The notes under the pieces: model-generated
The model's input: only the letters and a program-made list of their open reading frames with translations
Told to the model about the DNA's origin: nothing
Database searches by the model: none
Translations under genes and position numbers: made by a program
Assembly: GCA_009911175.1 (NCBI GenBank)
Contig: QXWX01000017.1
Span: 1-64,000, forward strand
Source: Lachnospiraceae bacterium
GTDB lineage: Bacteria > Bacillota_A > Clostridia > Lachnospirales > Lachnospiraceae
Direction: 5' to 3'
DNA: 64,000 nt
Part shown: piece by piece, positions 1 through 8,161 of the stretch
How the letters are laid out: each line of letters opens with the position of its first letter
How positions within the stretch are numbered: position 1 is the stretch's first letter

Positions 1-73
1 TGAAAATGCGACTTCGGATTAGCAACCGTACAGGTAGAATTTTTGTATTGTGCTTTTCCGGTTTATCCGGGTT

Positions 74-95
74 AGGAGTTATAGGAAAATAACTC
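74..95. repeat. Short hairpin, possible remnant of dispersed element family E
   Basis: Perfect 8-bp arms GGAGTTAT and ATAACTCC flank AGGAAA just downstream of the minus-strand antitoxin gene. The sequence matches the ends of the longer family E hairpins at 24001 and 46069, as if the middle were deleted. It could help end transcription, but no T-run follows. The rest of positions 1-96 shows no gene. Confidence 0.4.
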
Positions 96-96
96 C

Positions 97-1107
97 TTAT
101 ATCGCATTCCCGAGCATATCCGCTATATATTTCCTGATTCCTTCCTCGGAACCAATCCCATACGTTTTGTCCACAGCCACGTAATATTCTCTTATGCTGT
201 CCTTCGTAAGCGTTTTATTGGAAGGAATCTGATCGTCATATCCGCTGCGGGCATTCTGCCAGGGAGCTTCCTGATGCGTGATCCGCTCCATAGTCCTGCC
301 CCCGTAGATCCCAAAGGTGTTAATGACCAGATCGGCAGCCCTTCTCTCGTCAGCCGTCAGGTGTTCCGCGCTTCCTTCAAAGACAACGAAACGCGGATCA
401 TCAATCGGATTGTACTTAAAATCCCGGAACAGGTCGTAAACCTTCGGATATACGGGCCCATGAACCCATGCCCGGCAGTCCTCTTCAAAAATCGGCCTGC
501 CGTATAATGCCGAATGGACCCCCTGGATAAAGTAGATCAGCTTCTGCAGCATCAGAGGCGTCACCTCATCCAGCTTTTCGAAAATGTATGCGATCACCCG
601 GAGCATATTGTCCGACACAGAAAACAGCTCCTCCAGGCCGGCTGCCGCGTCCATTGCCTTATGGTATGCGGTATCCGCGATCTTTTCCCGGTTTTCATTC
701 AGCAGCTTTTTCATAAAAGCCGGGGACGTGAGCGCGGCACGCATGATATCGGAATATTCCTTAGACGGCACCTGGCCGGACAGGTATCTGGATACCGTCA
801 CCTCACCGAATCCAAGGGCGAATGACAGCGGAGCCTTCCCAATCTTGTAGATCTTCATCAGCTTCTCAATGTCATCCACCGTCACAAGCCCCTCGGCAGC
901 CCTGTACTGTTCGTCTACCTCCCGGACATTCTGATCCATAAGTCCGGGAATCCCCATCTCTTCGCCGCACTCCGGACATACTGCTATAGTGATCACAAAC
1001 TGGTAAGCTTTATCCCGGATTGTTTTTGTAATGGTCTTCTTCTGCAATACGTATTCTGTGTCTTTTCTGCACTCCACACAAAAATCCATTCTTCTTTTCT
1101 CTGCCAT
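97..1107 (-). CDS. Antitoxin: MqsA-like zinc finger + HTH + Panacea (DUF4065) domain
   Basis: This is probably the antitoxin of the upstream MqsR-like toxin and its transcriptional autorepressor. Three parts are visible. Residues 1-50 carry a zinc ribbon with CVEC (10-13) and CPEC (44-47), as in MqsA. Residues about 77-115 form an XRE-type helix-turn-helix (TVSRYLSG). Residues about 165-336 form a Panacea/SocA-like domain with MLQKLIYFIQ and AWVHGPVYPKVY. I chose the ATG at 1107 because GGAGGT lies 7 bases upstream; the ATG at 1122, which abuts the toxin stop, has no ribosome-binding site. Toxin-first order matches mqsRA. MqsA normally ends after its HTH, so the extra Panacea domain is the odd part. 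The domain reading is strong; the neutralisation role is inferred from family and context. Confidence 0.85.
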   Translation of the reverse strand: MAEKRRMDFCVECRKDTEYVLQKKTITKTIRDKAYQFVITIAVCPECGEEMGIPGLMDQNVREVDEQYRAAEGLVTVDDIEKLMKIYKIGKAPLSFALGFGEVTVSRYLSGQVPSKEYSDIMRAALTSPAFMKKLLNENREKIADTAYHKAMDAAAGLEELFSVSDNMLRVIAYIFEKLDEVTPLMLQKLIYFIQGVHSALYGRPIFEEDCRAWVHGPVYPKVYDLFRDFKYNPIDDPRFVVFEGSAEHLTADERRAADLVINTFGIYGGRTMERITHQEAPWQNARSGYDDQIPSNKTLTKDSIREYYVAVDKTYGIGSEEGIRKYIADMLGNAI

Positions 1108-1122
1108 GATAGCCACCTCCAT

Positions 1123-1509
1123 CTATTGAAAGCAATATGTAAGCGGATGCCTCTGTCTGTGAAAAGAGATCACAATGACAAAACCGGTTTCCAGATTGTT
1201 CATCTTAATGTATAATGGGACAATCGTTTCCTCTGTTCCATTCCTCTCCAAAAGCAATACCTCCTTGCCGAAAACGTATAATCGTTCCTGCTCAAATCCT
1301 TTATGTTCATTCTGCAATATGCACGAAAAATCCATCGGCTCCAGGCTCAATAGAATCTCCCTGGCCCCTGCTTCGTCTATCACGTAATCCAGAAATAAAT
1401 CGATATTGTCCTGCCGCTTCGAATTCCTCGCGATTCTGTATCTGCCCTTTTTTACTGCACCCTTCACCTCCGAAAGATATGCTTCGATGTCCTTCCATGT
1501 AATGTTCAA
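1123..1509 (-). CDS. MqsR-like toxin (putative mRNA interferase)
   Basis: A 128-residue protein that fits a divergent MqsR, a RelE-fold ribonuclease that cleaves mRNA. Landmarks are an N-terminal helix with VKKGRYRIARN (compare VKKLVNAGQVRTTR in MqsR), the segment ILLSLEPMDFSCIL (compare the GLSESDFYKS region), and a C-terminal strand pair YIKM...VIVISFH (compare YLKI...LIVSFK). The start is TTG with GAGGAG six bases upstream. It ends on the base before an in-frame ATG of the antitoxin, so the two are translationally coupled. Alternative: an unnamed toxin of the same fold. Fold confidence is good; RNase activity is inferred. Confidence 0.7.
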   Translation of the reverse strand: MNITWKDIEAYLSEVKGAVKKGRYRIARNSKRQDNIDLFLDYVIDEAGAREILLSLEPMDFSCILQNEHKGFEQERLYVFGKEVLLLERNGTEETIVPLYIKMNNLETGFVIVISFHRQRHPLTYCFQ

Positions 1510-1551
1510 TATATTCTCCTCTTTAGGATATGATTGGATTTTTAGCTTTTT

Positions 1552-1598
1552 CTATCGTTATCATAACCCAATGATAGAGTTTTGTCAATACCCTATCA
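1552..1598 (-). promoter_or_regulatory. Promoter and probable autoregulatory operator of the MqsR-like/Panacea operon
   Basis: On the minus strand TTGACA (1583-1588) and TATGAT (1560-1565) are separated by exactly 17 bases. CTATC/GATAG boxes overlap them: CTATCGTT (1552-1559) pairs with AATGATAG (1570-1577) around the -10, and a further CTATCA box lies at 1593-1598 beside the -35. This arrangement suits repression by the HTH antitoxin. Confidence 0.7.
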
Positions 1599-1648
1599 AT
1601 ACTATTTCGTCGCAACCACTTTTATTGTTTTCATGCGATACTTTCCAT

Positions 1649-2734
1649 TTATAAGTTTTTCCTTTCCATCCGGTCCAGAATCCCGTCCACATCCACCCCC
1701 GGATGTGTCAGATACATCCTGCACACCTGTTCCGCAAATCTCTCATCAATGTGATTCCGGGCGGCGATCTCCGCAATCCTTCTTCCGGCGTCAACCTCCT
1801 TCATGATCTGCCGGACCATCCTGTACATATCCTGTTCTGGAATCTTTATCTTTCCAGGCGCCTTTGCTGCTCCTCTTTGCCCTGTTCTGACCGCAGGCTC
1901 TTCATGAACGCCTGCAGCCTTACCCTCTTCTGATATCCATACCGGATTTTCCCCATGAGATATTCCCTTTCCCATTGCAGGTATGTCCAGGCAGTCAATC
2001 CTCTCCGTTTCCATCCGATGCTCAGCCGGATACAGAGTGAGAAGCATCATCGTGACCGGCAGGCAAAATCTCCTCGGCCCGCAGCTTCCCGGATTCAGGC
2101 AGGCTGTATTTCCCAGACGCCCCACCTCATATTTATGGGAATGACCGCAGATGATAAGATCCACTCCCGGCAAATCCTTCCGGATCAGTTTTTTGTCATG
2201 GATCATATAAATACGGAATCCGAAGAGTTCTATTTCCAGCTCTTCCGGCAAATGCTCCGGCAATTCCGCCTGTCCGGCTTCAAATCCACCTGCCTGAGCT
2301 TCCAATCCACCTGCCTGAGCTTCAAATCCACCTGCCTGAGCTTCAAATCCACCTGCCTGAACTTCAAATCCGCCTGCCTGAGCTTCCAATCCGCCTGCCT
2401 GAGCTTCCAATCCGCCTGCCTGAGCTTCCAATCCACCTGCCTGGGCTTCAAATCCACCTGCCCGACTGGCTTCAAATTCTTTTGCGCGGATCTTCACATC
2501 CTCCGCGCATTTCCGTCTCTCTGTTTCACGGGCATAAAATTCCCTGATCCGGCCCGAGTCCACATTTCCGCGGACCGCATATGTGTCTCTGATATCTCTG
2601 AGTTGTCTGAGAACTTCCGGCTTTCCAACATCTCCTGCATGCAGTATAGTCTCGCAGGTTTTTAAAATCTCCGCCGTCTCCGGCCGTAATATGCCGTGTG
2701 TGTCTGAAATCACTCCGATGCGGTGTCCATCCAT
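1649..2734 (-). CDS. YfcE/MJ0936-type metallophosphoesterase with in-frame heptad-repeat insert
   Basis: A calcineurin-like phosphodiesterase. Metal ligands are readable as GVISDTHG (D11, H13), HAGDVG (D35), RGNVDS (N57) and CGHSHKY (198-200). YfcE proteins are about 160-180 residues; this one has 361. Two additions explain it. Residues 95-150 are eight perfect-length heptads of the form (F/L)E(A/V)QAGG, lying between the GNVD loop and the LPEELEIEL strand that normally follow closely. Residues about 245-361 are an extra tail whose last 60 residues look helical and HTH-like. The start has GGAGGT about 9 bases upstream. It lies 123 bp downstream of jetC, with a palindromic repeat between them, so co-transcription is uncertain. 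The substrate is unknown. Confidence 0.8.
   Translation of the reverse strand: MDGHRIGVISDTHGILRPETAEILKTCETILHAGDVGKPEVLRQLRDIRDTYAVRGNVDSGRIREFYARETERRKCAEDVKIRAKEFEASRAGGFEAQAGGLEAQAGGLEAQAGGLEAQAGGFEVQAGGFEAQAGGFEAQAGGLEAQAGGFEAGQAELPEHLPEELEIELFGFRIYMIHDKKLIRKDLPGVDLIICGHSHKYEVGRLGNTACLNPGSCGPRRFCLPVTMMLLTLYPAEHRMETERIDCLDIPAMGKGISHGENPVWISEEGKAAGVHEEPAVRTGQRGAAKAPGKIKIPEQDMYRMVRQIMKEVDAGRRIAEIAARNHIDERFAEQVCRMYLTHPGVDVDGILDRMERKNL
2285..2452. repeat. 21-bp in-frame minisatellite (8 units)
   Basis: Eight tandem 21-bp units inside the phosphoesterase gene, forward-strand unit approximately CTGAGCTTCCAATCCACCTGC with substitutions, encode (F/L)E(A/V)QAGG heptads. Degenerate half-units flank both ends. 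Copy number is the kind expected to vary between strains. Confidence 0.95.
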
Positions 2735-2818
2735 CCTGTTTTACCTCCTGCCGCTTTCTTCTCCCCACATTTCTCGGTCTGCTCACAAACTGCTTTTCCC
2801 TGCTGTGCGGCTGACGCA

Positions 2819-2851
2819 ATACTCACGGCGGATTTCATCGGCCGTGAGTAT
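2819..2851. repeat. Dispersed palindrome family A, copy 1
   Basis: Arms ATACTCACGGC and GCCGTGAGTAT enclose GGATTTCATCG. Related copies lie at 36489 (inverted, about 31 of 33 bases alike) and 54013. It sits between jetC and the phosphoesterase gene, and TGCGGCTGACGC just to its left recurs in similar form beside the other copies. Confidence 0.85.
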
Positions 2852-2857
2852 CACAAT

Positions 2858-5800
2858 TCAGAACACCAATTCCTGCTGCTCCATCACCTCAATCTGCGAC
2901 ACCACCATGGTCTCCGGTTCATTTCCCCGCAGATGGTTGGCCCGGAGGTACTGCATGCCGCCGCGCAGACTGGCCGCGATCAGATTGAGCACGTAGATAT
3001 TGTCAAACCGATTGTAGATGCTGTCCCCGCCAAGCCCGGTCAGACAGATGAGCTGGGTATTGGTCTTTTTCGCCACATCCATGAGGGGCTTCAGCAGATG
3101 GGACGCATTGGTCTGGGCAAATGGATTGTCCATGAGCAGCACCTTTCCTTCGTTGCGGTCCGCAAAAATGTCCGTCTCGTCCTTGCGCATATAGTACAGC
3201 AGACTGGACAGAATCACGAATGCGGATAAAAATCCTTCCCCGCCGGAGTTTTTTGCCACCTCGGCCCAGGTGATGGGATATTCCCGCTGGGCCTCGATCT
3301 TGTAGAGGCGGATCTGCACATTACCGATGCCCACCACCGTATCGTACAGGTTTCTTGTGGTCATGCGGGTGCCGAAATATTCCTGGGCATTTTCGTTTCG
3401 CTCAAAAATGCCGATCCCCTTCTGCGTCAGCTCATCGATCAGATCCTGCAGCCGGATGTGGTACAGATTTTCATTTTCCTCCCATACCGGAAGCTGGATC
3501 TTCAGCATCTTGATGGCACGCTCCCGGACCGTGATGGTGGCATTCTGGTCGATCCGGCCAAGGTTGCGGTGAACCTCCCGGAGATAATCCTCCAGCAATT
3601 CCGCAATCTTCTGCTTCTCCTTTTCCACCACGGAAATATCCACTTCCAGCTTTTCCATCAGGCTGTCATAGGACTGGATGGTGGTTTCCATCTGGCGCCG
3701 CACCTGACCCGCATCATCGGACAGCTCCAGCATGGCCTCCAGCGGCTTCTTATAATAATCCTCCTGAAAATGCTCATCCCGCACGATCTGGTTCAGCACG
3801 CGGACCAGCTGCTCCTTTGCGTCCTGCCTGGATTTCACGTATTGATTGTAGTCCCGGATGAGGATGCCTTTAAAATTCCGCAGTTCCTTCGCATTCATTG
3901 CCATAAAATCCCGCTCCCAGACGATCGGTTCTTTTTTCTCAAATTCACTGTATTCTGCCAGCGCGGTCAGGTTTTCGTCCAGGCTGTGGAGGCGCTTCTG
4001 CAGCTTGTCCGCAGTATTTTTCAATTCCCTTTCCTGATATTTCAGCTGGTTCTTCCGGGACTCAAAATCCTGGTTCTGGATCTCCGCTTTGGGCAGAGGT
4101 TCCTCCTGGCCGCACTCTGTCCGCATCCGTTTCAGAAGGTCCGCCTTCTGCTGGGTGATAACGGCGATCCGCTTATCTTCCTCGTTCCAAAGAGACTGCT
4201 TGGTTTGGATCTTCATACGGCGGTCTTCCAGAAGGATCTCCTGACGGGATTCCTCTTTTCGGCTGTAACGCGTATCCTGCCAAGCATTTTCTGTCAGACC
4301 GTATTTCTTCTGTAAATGTCTCAATTCCTGATCCGCTTCCTTGCAGCGTCTGCCGCTCAGCTGCTCCTGACGCTCCAGTTCCTGTATCTCCAGCGAAACT
4401 GTAGCAGTGACCGCTGCGTATCTGGCTTCCATATCCGCCACGATCCTCCGCAGATCCGGCTGGATCTGAACTGCTTCCCACCGCCCGCGCCAGTCCTCCC
4501 CGGCTTCCTTCTCCGCAGGCTCCGTATATTCCTCATACCTCCTGTACTTCCGCACCGCCTCCTGCTGTCCCTCTTCCTCCCGGAGCAGCGCATCCCTCTC
4601 CGCCTCCAACGACTTCTGCCGGTCCCGCAGCTTTTCCAGTTTTTCCCTGGACAGCTTCTGCCGATCCGTGAGCCTGCTCATTTCCTTCCTGCACAGCTCC
4701 AGCTCCTGCCGGAAGCGCGCATATTCCTCATACGCTCCCCGAAGCTCCTGGAAGTCTTCCGTTTTCCGCCGCTGCCGTTCCAGCTCCTGGTCCATCCTGC
4801 GGATCTCCTGCTCCTGGCGTTCCATCTGCTCTTTCCGTTCCGTCAGTTCCTGGGAAGCCGCCCGGATCTCCTCGTCCGTGCCCCGAATCTGATCCGCCAG
4901 CTCTGCAAGCCGCTTCTCATTTTCCTCATAGCTTTCCCGGCTCACCGACTGGTTTTTCACCTGCTCCTGACGCTCAAAATACTGCTGGTATTCTTCCTGG
5001 CGGATCCGGACCGCCTCCTGCTTCCGCCTGATCTGCTGCTCCTTTTCCGCAACCAGATCCCGAAGTTTTTCTTCATCCAGAAGATTTTCATTGAACAGGA
5101 CATAGAAACTGACATCCCCGAACCTGCGGACATTTCCCGGATCCTCCCCGGCCCGCTTTTCCAGATGCTCCCGCAGAATGATGGGAATCGGAAACGAGGT
5201 ACAGATATTTCCCGTATGACGGGACAGCTTTTCCAGCTCCTGCTTCGACAAGATCAATCCATAGGGCAAAAAGGGATGGCTGCGGACCAGCTCCTGATTT
5301 TCTTTTTCCGGATATCCGTTCTTTTTCAGCCATTCCATCCCGTATACGACATGGATTCCAAGCCCCGCAAGCTCTGCCTCCAGCTCCTGGGGCAGCTCCA
5401 ATACCTGGCCCTTTGTCAGCCGCTGGTACTCCTTTTGCAGACTGTCCTCTTCCTTTTCCAGATTCCGGCGAAGGTTCGCGATCTCTGCCAATTTCCGCCC
5501 GGATGCGTGAAGGATCTTTTCCCTGTCAAACAGCTCCTTCTCGTCCAGGTCCAGATATTTCAGGATCACCCTCCTTGCTTCCAGTTCTTCCTCATACAGG
5601 CTTCGTGTCCGGCTCTGCTGCTCCTGCTTGGCCCTCCTGCGGATCTGCTCCTCCCGCATGTCCGTCAGCTTCCGCTCCCGGCTCCGCTGGGCTTCCTTTG
5701 ACATCTCCAAAGCCTTTTTCGTTTTCAGGCGTTCCCGCCCCAGTTCCTCCATCCGGTTTTCCTGGGCTTCCTGAAAGATTTCCATCGTTCCCGGTTCATA

Positions 5801-7312
5801 TTCTCCCAGGATATTGCGCACAAAATGCTCCTGATACCGGGTGTTGAACTGCTCCTCCTGCCGGTCATAGGACTGCACCTGGCTTTTCAGCGCGCCTTCT
5901 GCCGATACCCTCTCCCGAAGACGTTCTTCCAGATCGGACTGGATCTGCTTTTCCTGGAAAATGTTTTCTTCTGTCTCTGCAATGCCCCGGCTGTTTTCCT
6001 GCTGCCTTTTCCCGTTCTCCTCCAGTTCCTTCTCATAGTGACAGCGCAGCACATAGCCCAGGCGGTTCCGCTCCGGCTCCAGGTTCACATTTTTCTCCCG
6101 CGCCACGCGAAGCCGCTGCAGAGCCTTGTCCCACTCCGCTTTTTCCTCATCTGCAAGCCGCTGCTGCTTCGCGCAGGCCAGCAGATGGAGCCGATGGGTG
6201 ATCTCCTCCGCTTCCCGCTCCAGCGCTTCCTTTTCCATGGAGACCATGTCCCGGTTGCTCAGGTGAAAGCGCATCTGCTCTTCCAGCCGATAGATCTCTC
6301 CGGACAGCTTTTCATATTCAATATGGGCGATCTGCGCAAGTACCTGTTCCATCTGCGACAGGATATCCTCGTACTCTTCCTTTGTCACGGCCTGCAGGCG
6401 TTCTAGCTCCGCTATAAAATGAGCCACCAGATTTTCCTGTTCCTTCTCCTTCCGCTCCCCTTCCCGGTAAACGGACAGCTTCTCCTGGATCTTCCGCGCT
6501 TCCTGCTTAAACAGGCGGATCGTATCCCGGCGCTGGATCTTGGAACGGTTGTCCTTATACTGGCCCACGTATTTTTCCAGAATGCTCTGAAATTCCTTCA
6601 TCCGGTTCCGCTCTTTATTCAGCTTGCTCTCCACCGCGTCCAGAAACCATTTTTCCACCAGTCCCTTCTCGTCCCGGCAGTCGGAAAACAGCTCGGAAAG
6701 GCCGGACTCCTTCAGATTCACCTTTTTGATGATGCTTTCCCACTCCTTATAGTGGATCTGGTATTCCTGTAATTTATCAAAATACTGTCTGGACTGCGCC
6801 CCGTTGTTCATATCGTAATAGAAAAACTGCAGGGAGCGGTCCCGTTTGTATCCTTCGAACATCTGCCGGCAGGCCGAAAAATTTTTCAGGGTCATTTCCT
6901 TTTTTCCCTTTTCCACCACCGGGAGATGGTGGATGTCCTGCAGGCAGGAGGCCCGGTATTCACAGATAAAATTGACCATCTCCAGCTCTTCCCCGCTGTC
7001 GCTGTCCTGGCTTCGACGCGCCATCATCCCGGTCAGCACGAAACCTGCGTTCTGATCCAAAGCCCATTCCACCAGGATGAAGGAGGGCTTGCTGGTGGTG
7101 AAATAGCTCTCAAAGGGACGGTCCTTGGCGTCCCGATAGCGTTTGTGGACAAAGGGGGCGGTCAGCATCTGAACCAGGACGGATTTTCCCCCGCCGTTGC
7201 GCAGGGAGATCAGCGTGCTTTCGCCGTTGAAATGGAAGATCTCGTCACTGATCCGGATGGCGTTGTTGTTGTAATTGATATTGATCAGACGGGCTGCATT
7301 TATTTTGCTCAT
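2858..7312 (-). CDS. jetC: Wadjet JetC: SMC/MukB-like ATPase
   Basis: The 1484-residue motor of the Wadjet complex, an SMC-type loop extruder that, with JetA and JetB, recognises small circular DNA for cleavage by JetD. Walker A is RNGGGKS (38-44). A very long, charged Glu/Lys/Arg/Gln-rich coiled coil spans roughly 225-1250, with a globular hinge-like break near 640-760. The ABC signature is NSGGEG (about 1355-1360) and Walker B is KVLLMDNP (1390-1397). This split head is typical of MukB/JetC. GAGGT precedes the ATG. It is the last jet gene in the operon, about 70 bp after jetB. The coiled coil produces long Leu-rich antisense frames that are not genes. Confidence 0.93.
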   Translation of the reverse strand: MSKINAARLININYNNNAIRISDEIFHFNGESTLISLRNGGGKSVLVQMLTAPFVHKRYRDAKDRPFESYFTTSKPSFILVEWALDQNAGFVLTGMMARRSQDSDSGEELEMVNFICEYRASCLQDIHHLPVVEKGKKEMTLKNFSACRQMFEGYKRDRSLQFFYYDMNNGAQSRQYFDKLQEYQIHYKEWESIIKKVNLKESGLSELFSDCRDEKGLVEKWFLDAVESKLNKERNRMKEFQSILEKYVGQYKDNRSKIQRRDTIRLFKQEARKIQEKLSVYREGERKEKEQENLVAHFIAELERLQAVTKEEYEDILSQMEQVLAQIAHIEYEKLSGEIYRLEEQMRFHLSNRDMVSMEKEALEREAEEITHRLHLLACAKQQRLADEEKAEWDKALQRLRVAREKNVNLEPERNRLGYVLRCHYEKELEENGKRQQENSRGIAETEENIFQEKQIQSDLEERLRERVSAEGALKSQVQSYDRQEEQFNTRYQEHFVRNILGEYEPGTMEIFQEAQENRMEELGRERLKTKKALEMSKEAQRSRERKLTDMREEQIRRRAKQEQQSRTRSLYEEELEARRVILKYLDLDEKELFDREKILHASGRKLAEIANLRRNLEKEEDSLQKEYQRLTKGQVLELPQELEAELAGLGIHVVYGMEWLKKNGYPEKENQELVRSHPFLPYGLILSKQELEKLSRHTGNICTSFPIPIILREHLEKRAGEDPGNVRRFGDVSFYVLFNENLLDEEKLRDLVAEKEQQIRRKQEAVRIRQEEYQQYFERQEQVKNQSVSRESYEENEKRLAELADQIRGTDEEIRAASQELTERKEQMERQEQEIRRMDQELERQRRKTEDFQELRGAYEEYARFRQELELCRKEMSRLTDRQKLSREKLEKLRDRQKSLEAERDALLREEEGQQEAVRKYRRYEEYTEPAEKEAGEDWRGRWEAVQIQPDLRRIVADMEARYAAVTATVSLEIQELERQEQLSGRRCKEADQELRHLQKKYGLTENAWQDTRYSRKEESRQEILLEDRRMKIQTKQSLWNEEDKRIAVITQQKADLLKRMRTECGQEEPLPKAEIQNQDFESRKNQLKYQERELKNTADKLQKRLHSLDENLTALAEYSEFEKKEPIVWERDFMAMNAKELRNFKGILIRDYNQYVKSRQDAKEQLVRVLNQIVRDEHFQEDYYKKPLEAMLELSDDAGQVRRQMETTIQSYDSLMEKLEVDISVVEKEKQKIAELLEDYLREVHRNLGRIDQNATITVRERAIKMLKIQLPVWEENENLYHIRLQDLIDELTQKGIGIFERNENAQEYFGTRMTTRNLYDTVVGIGNVQIRLYKIEAQREYPITWAEVAKNSGGEGFLSAFVILSSLLYYMRKDETDIFADRNEGKVLLMDNPFAQTNASHLLKPLMDVAKKTNTQLICLTGLGGDSIYNRFDNIYVLNLIAASLRGGMQYLRANHLRGNEPETMVVSQIEVMEQQELVF

Positions 7313-7382
7313 TGTGTTTACCTCAACTTTTTCGTATTCCTATTGAAGCTGACGGATTGCCTGGACTGGGGACAACTTTTAA

Positions 7383-8099
7383 TCAAGCTTCCTTATGCGC
7401 CCCAAGAACCCGCAGCACCCGCTTATAGTTGTTCTGGTTCAGCAGGTTCCAGTCCATAAAGTTGTCCAGCTTCTTTGTTGTTTTGATCATTTCGTCCTGC
7501 TCCACATATTCGATCAGGCCCTGCTTCTGCAGAAATGTCAGGATATGATGGAGGAAGCCCTCCTTCGTGGTCCTGGCGCGTGAACCCTTCTCATCAGATT
7601 TCAGTGCTTCATAAGCCTCCAGCATATTGGAAAACGCGATCCCCGCCTGCTCCTCCTGATCCTCCGGCACATTTTCCGCGCCTTCCTTTAACCTCCGGGA
7701 AATGCAGTTCTGTAGCTCACCCACACGCATATATTCCCGCGCCTTACTGCTGCTCCCCTGTCCGTCGAAAAATTCCACAAGAAGGGTCAGGATCACGAAC
7801 TGGGATAAATAATAATCCTTATCCGTGGAATTGGATTTGCAGAGCACGTTTTTCAGCTGCGCCTTGGAAAAGCCGAGGAAATGATTTTCCTCCTTCGGGA
7901 TCAGGTAGATCACATTACCGTAGCGTTCGACCGTACTCTGAGCCGCCTCCCCCTGGGACTTGACCAGATTCTGGATCTCCTCCTGCTCCGCGTATGCCTT
8001 GAACAGCAGGCCTTCCTCATCCTCCCGCAGCTCGTGGTGTTCCAGAAGATAATAAAAAATCTCCTGGCTGATCCTGATATCTCCAAATTCATATGCCAT
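7383..8099 (-). CDS. jetB: Wadjet JetB: MukE/kite-like subunit
   Basis: A small, helical, acidic protein (238 residues from the chosen start) in the JetB position between jetA and jetC. By analogy with MukE/MksE it would be the kite subunit that binds the JetA kleisin and bridges to JetC. The N-terminal MAYEFGDIRISQEIFYYLLE begins a winged-helix-like stretch, and a second such region is near the C terminus (HHILTFLQKQGLIEYVE). An upstream ATG at 8144 exists, but GAGGTG lies properly before 8099. I recognise it mainly from position, size and fold type; I recall the family as DUF6063, which needs checking. Confidence 0.85.
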   Translation of the reverse strand: MAYEFGDIRISQEIFYYLLEHHELREDEEGLLFKAYAEQEEIQNLVKSQGEAAQSTVERYGNVIYLIPKEENHFLGFSKAQLKNVLCKSNSTDKDYYLSQFVILTLLVEFFDGQGSSSKAREYMRVGELQNCISRRLKEGAENVPEDQEEQAGIAFSNMLEAYEALKSDEKGSRARTTKEGFLHHILTFLQKQGLIEYVEQDEMIKTTKKLDNFMDWNLLNQNNYKRVLRVLGAHKEA

Positions 8100-8161
8100 G
8101 AAAATCACCTCTCTCTTTCTTCTCCCAGTCATCCTTCTGCACAAATGACATCACAAATCTC

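Noticed and set aside
2285..2452. CRISPR-like regular repeats
   Set aside because: Units are 21 bp, directly adjacent with no spacers, and translate as a clean heptad repeat inside a phosphoesterase.
4316..5701. 461-codon plus-strand open frame opposite jetC
   Set aside because: It is Leu/Pro-rich sequence produced by the antisense of the Glu/Lys/Gln-rich coiled coil; no ribosome-binding site or known domain.
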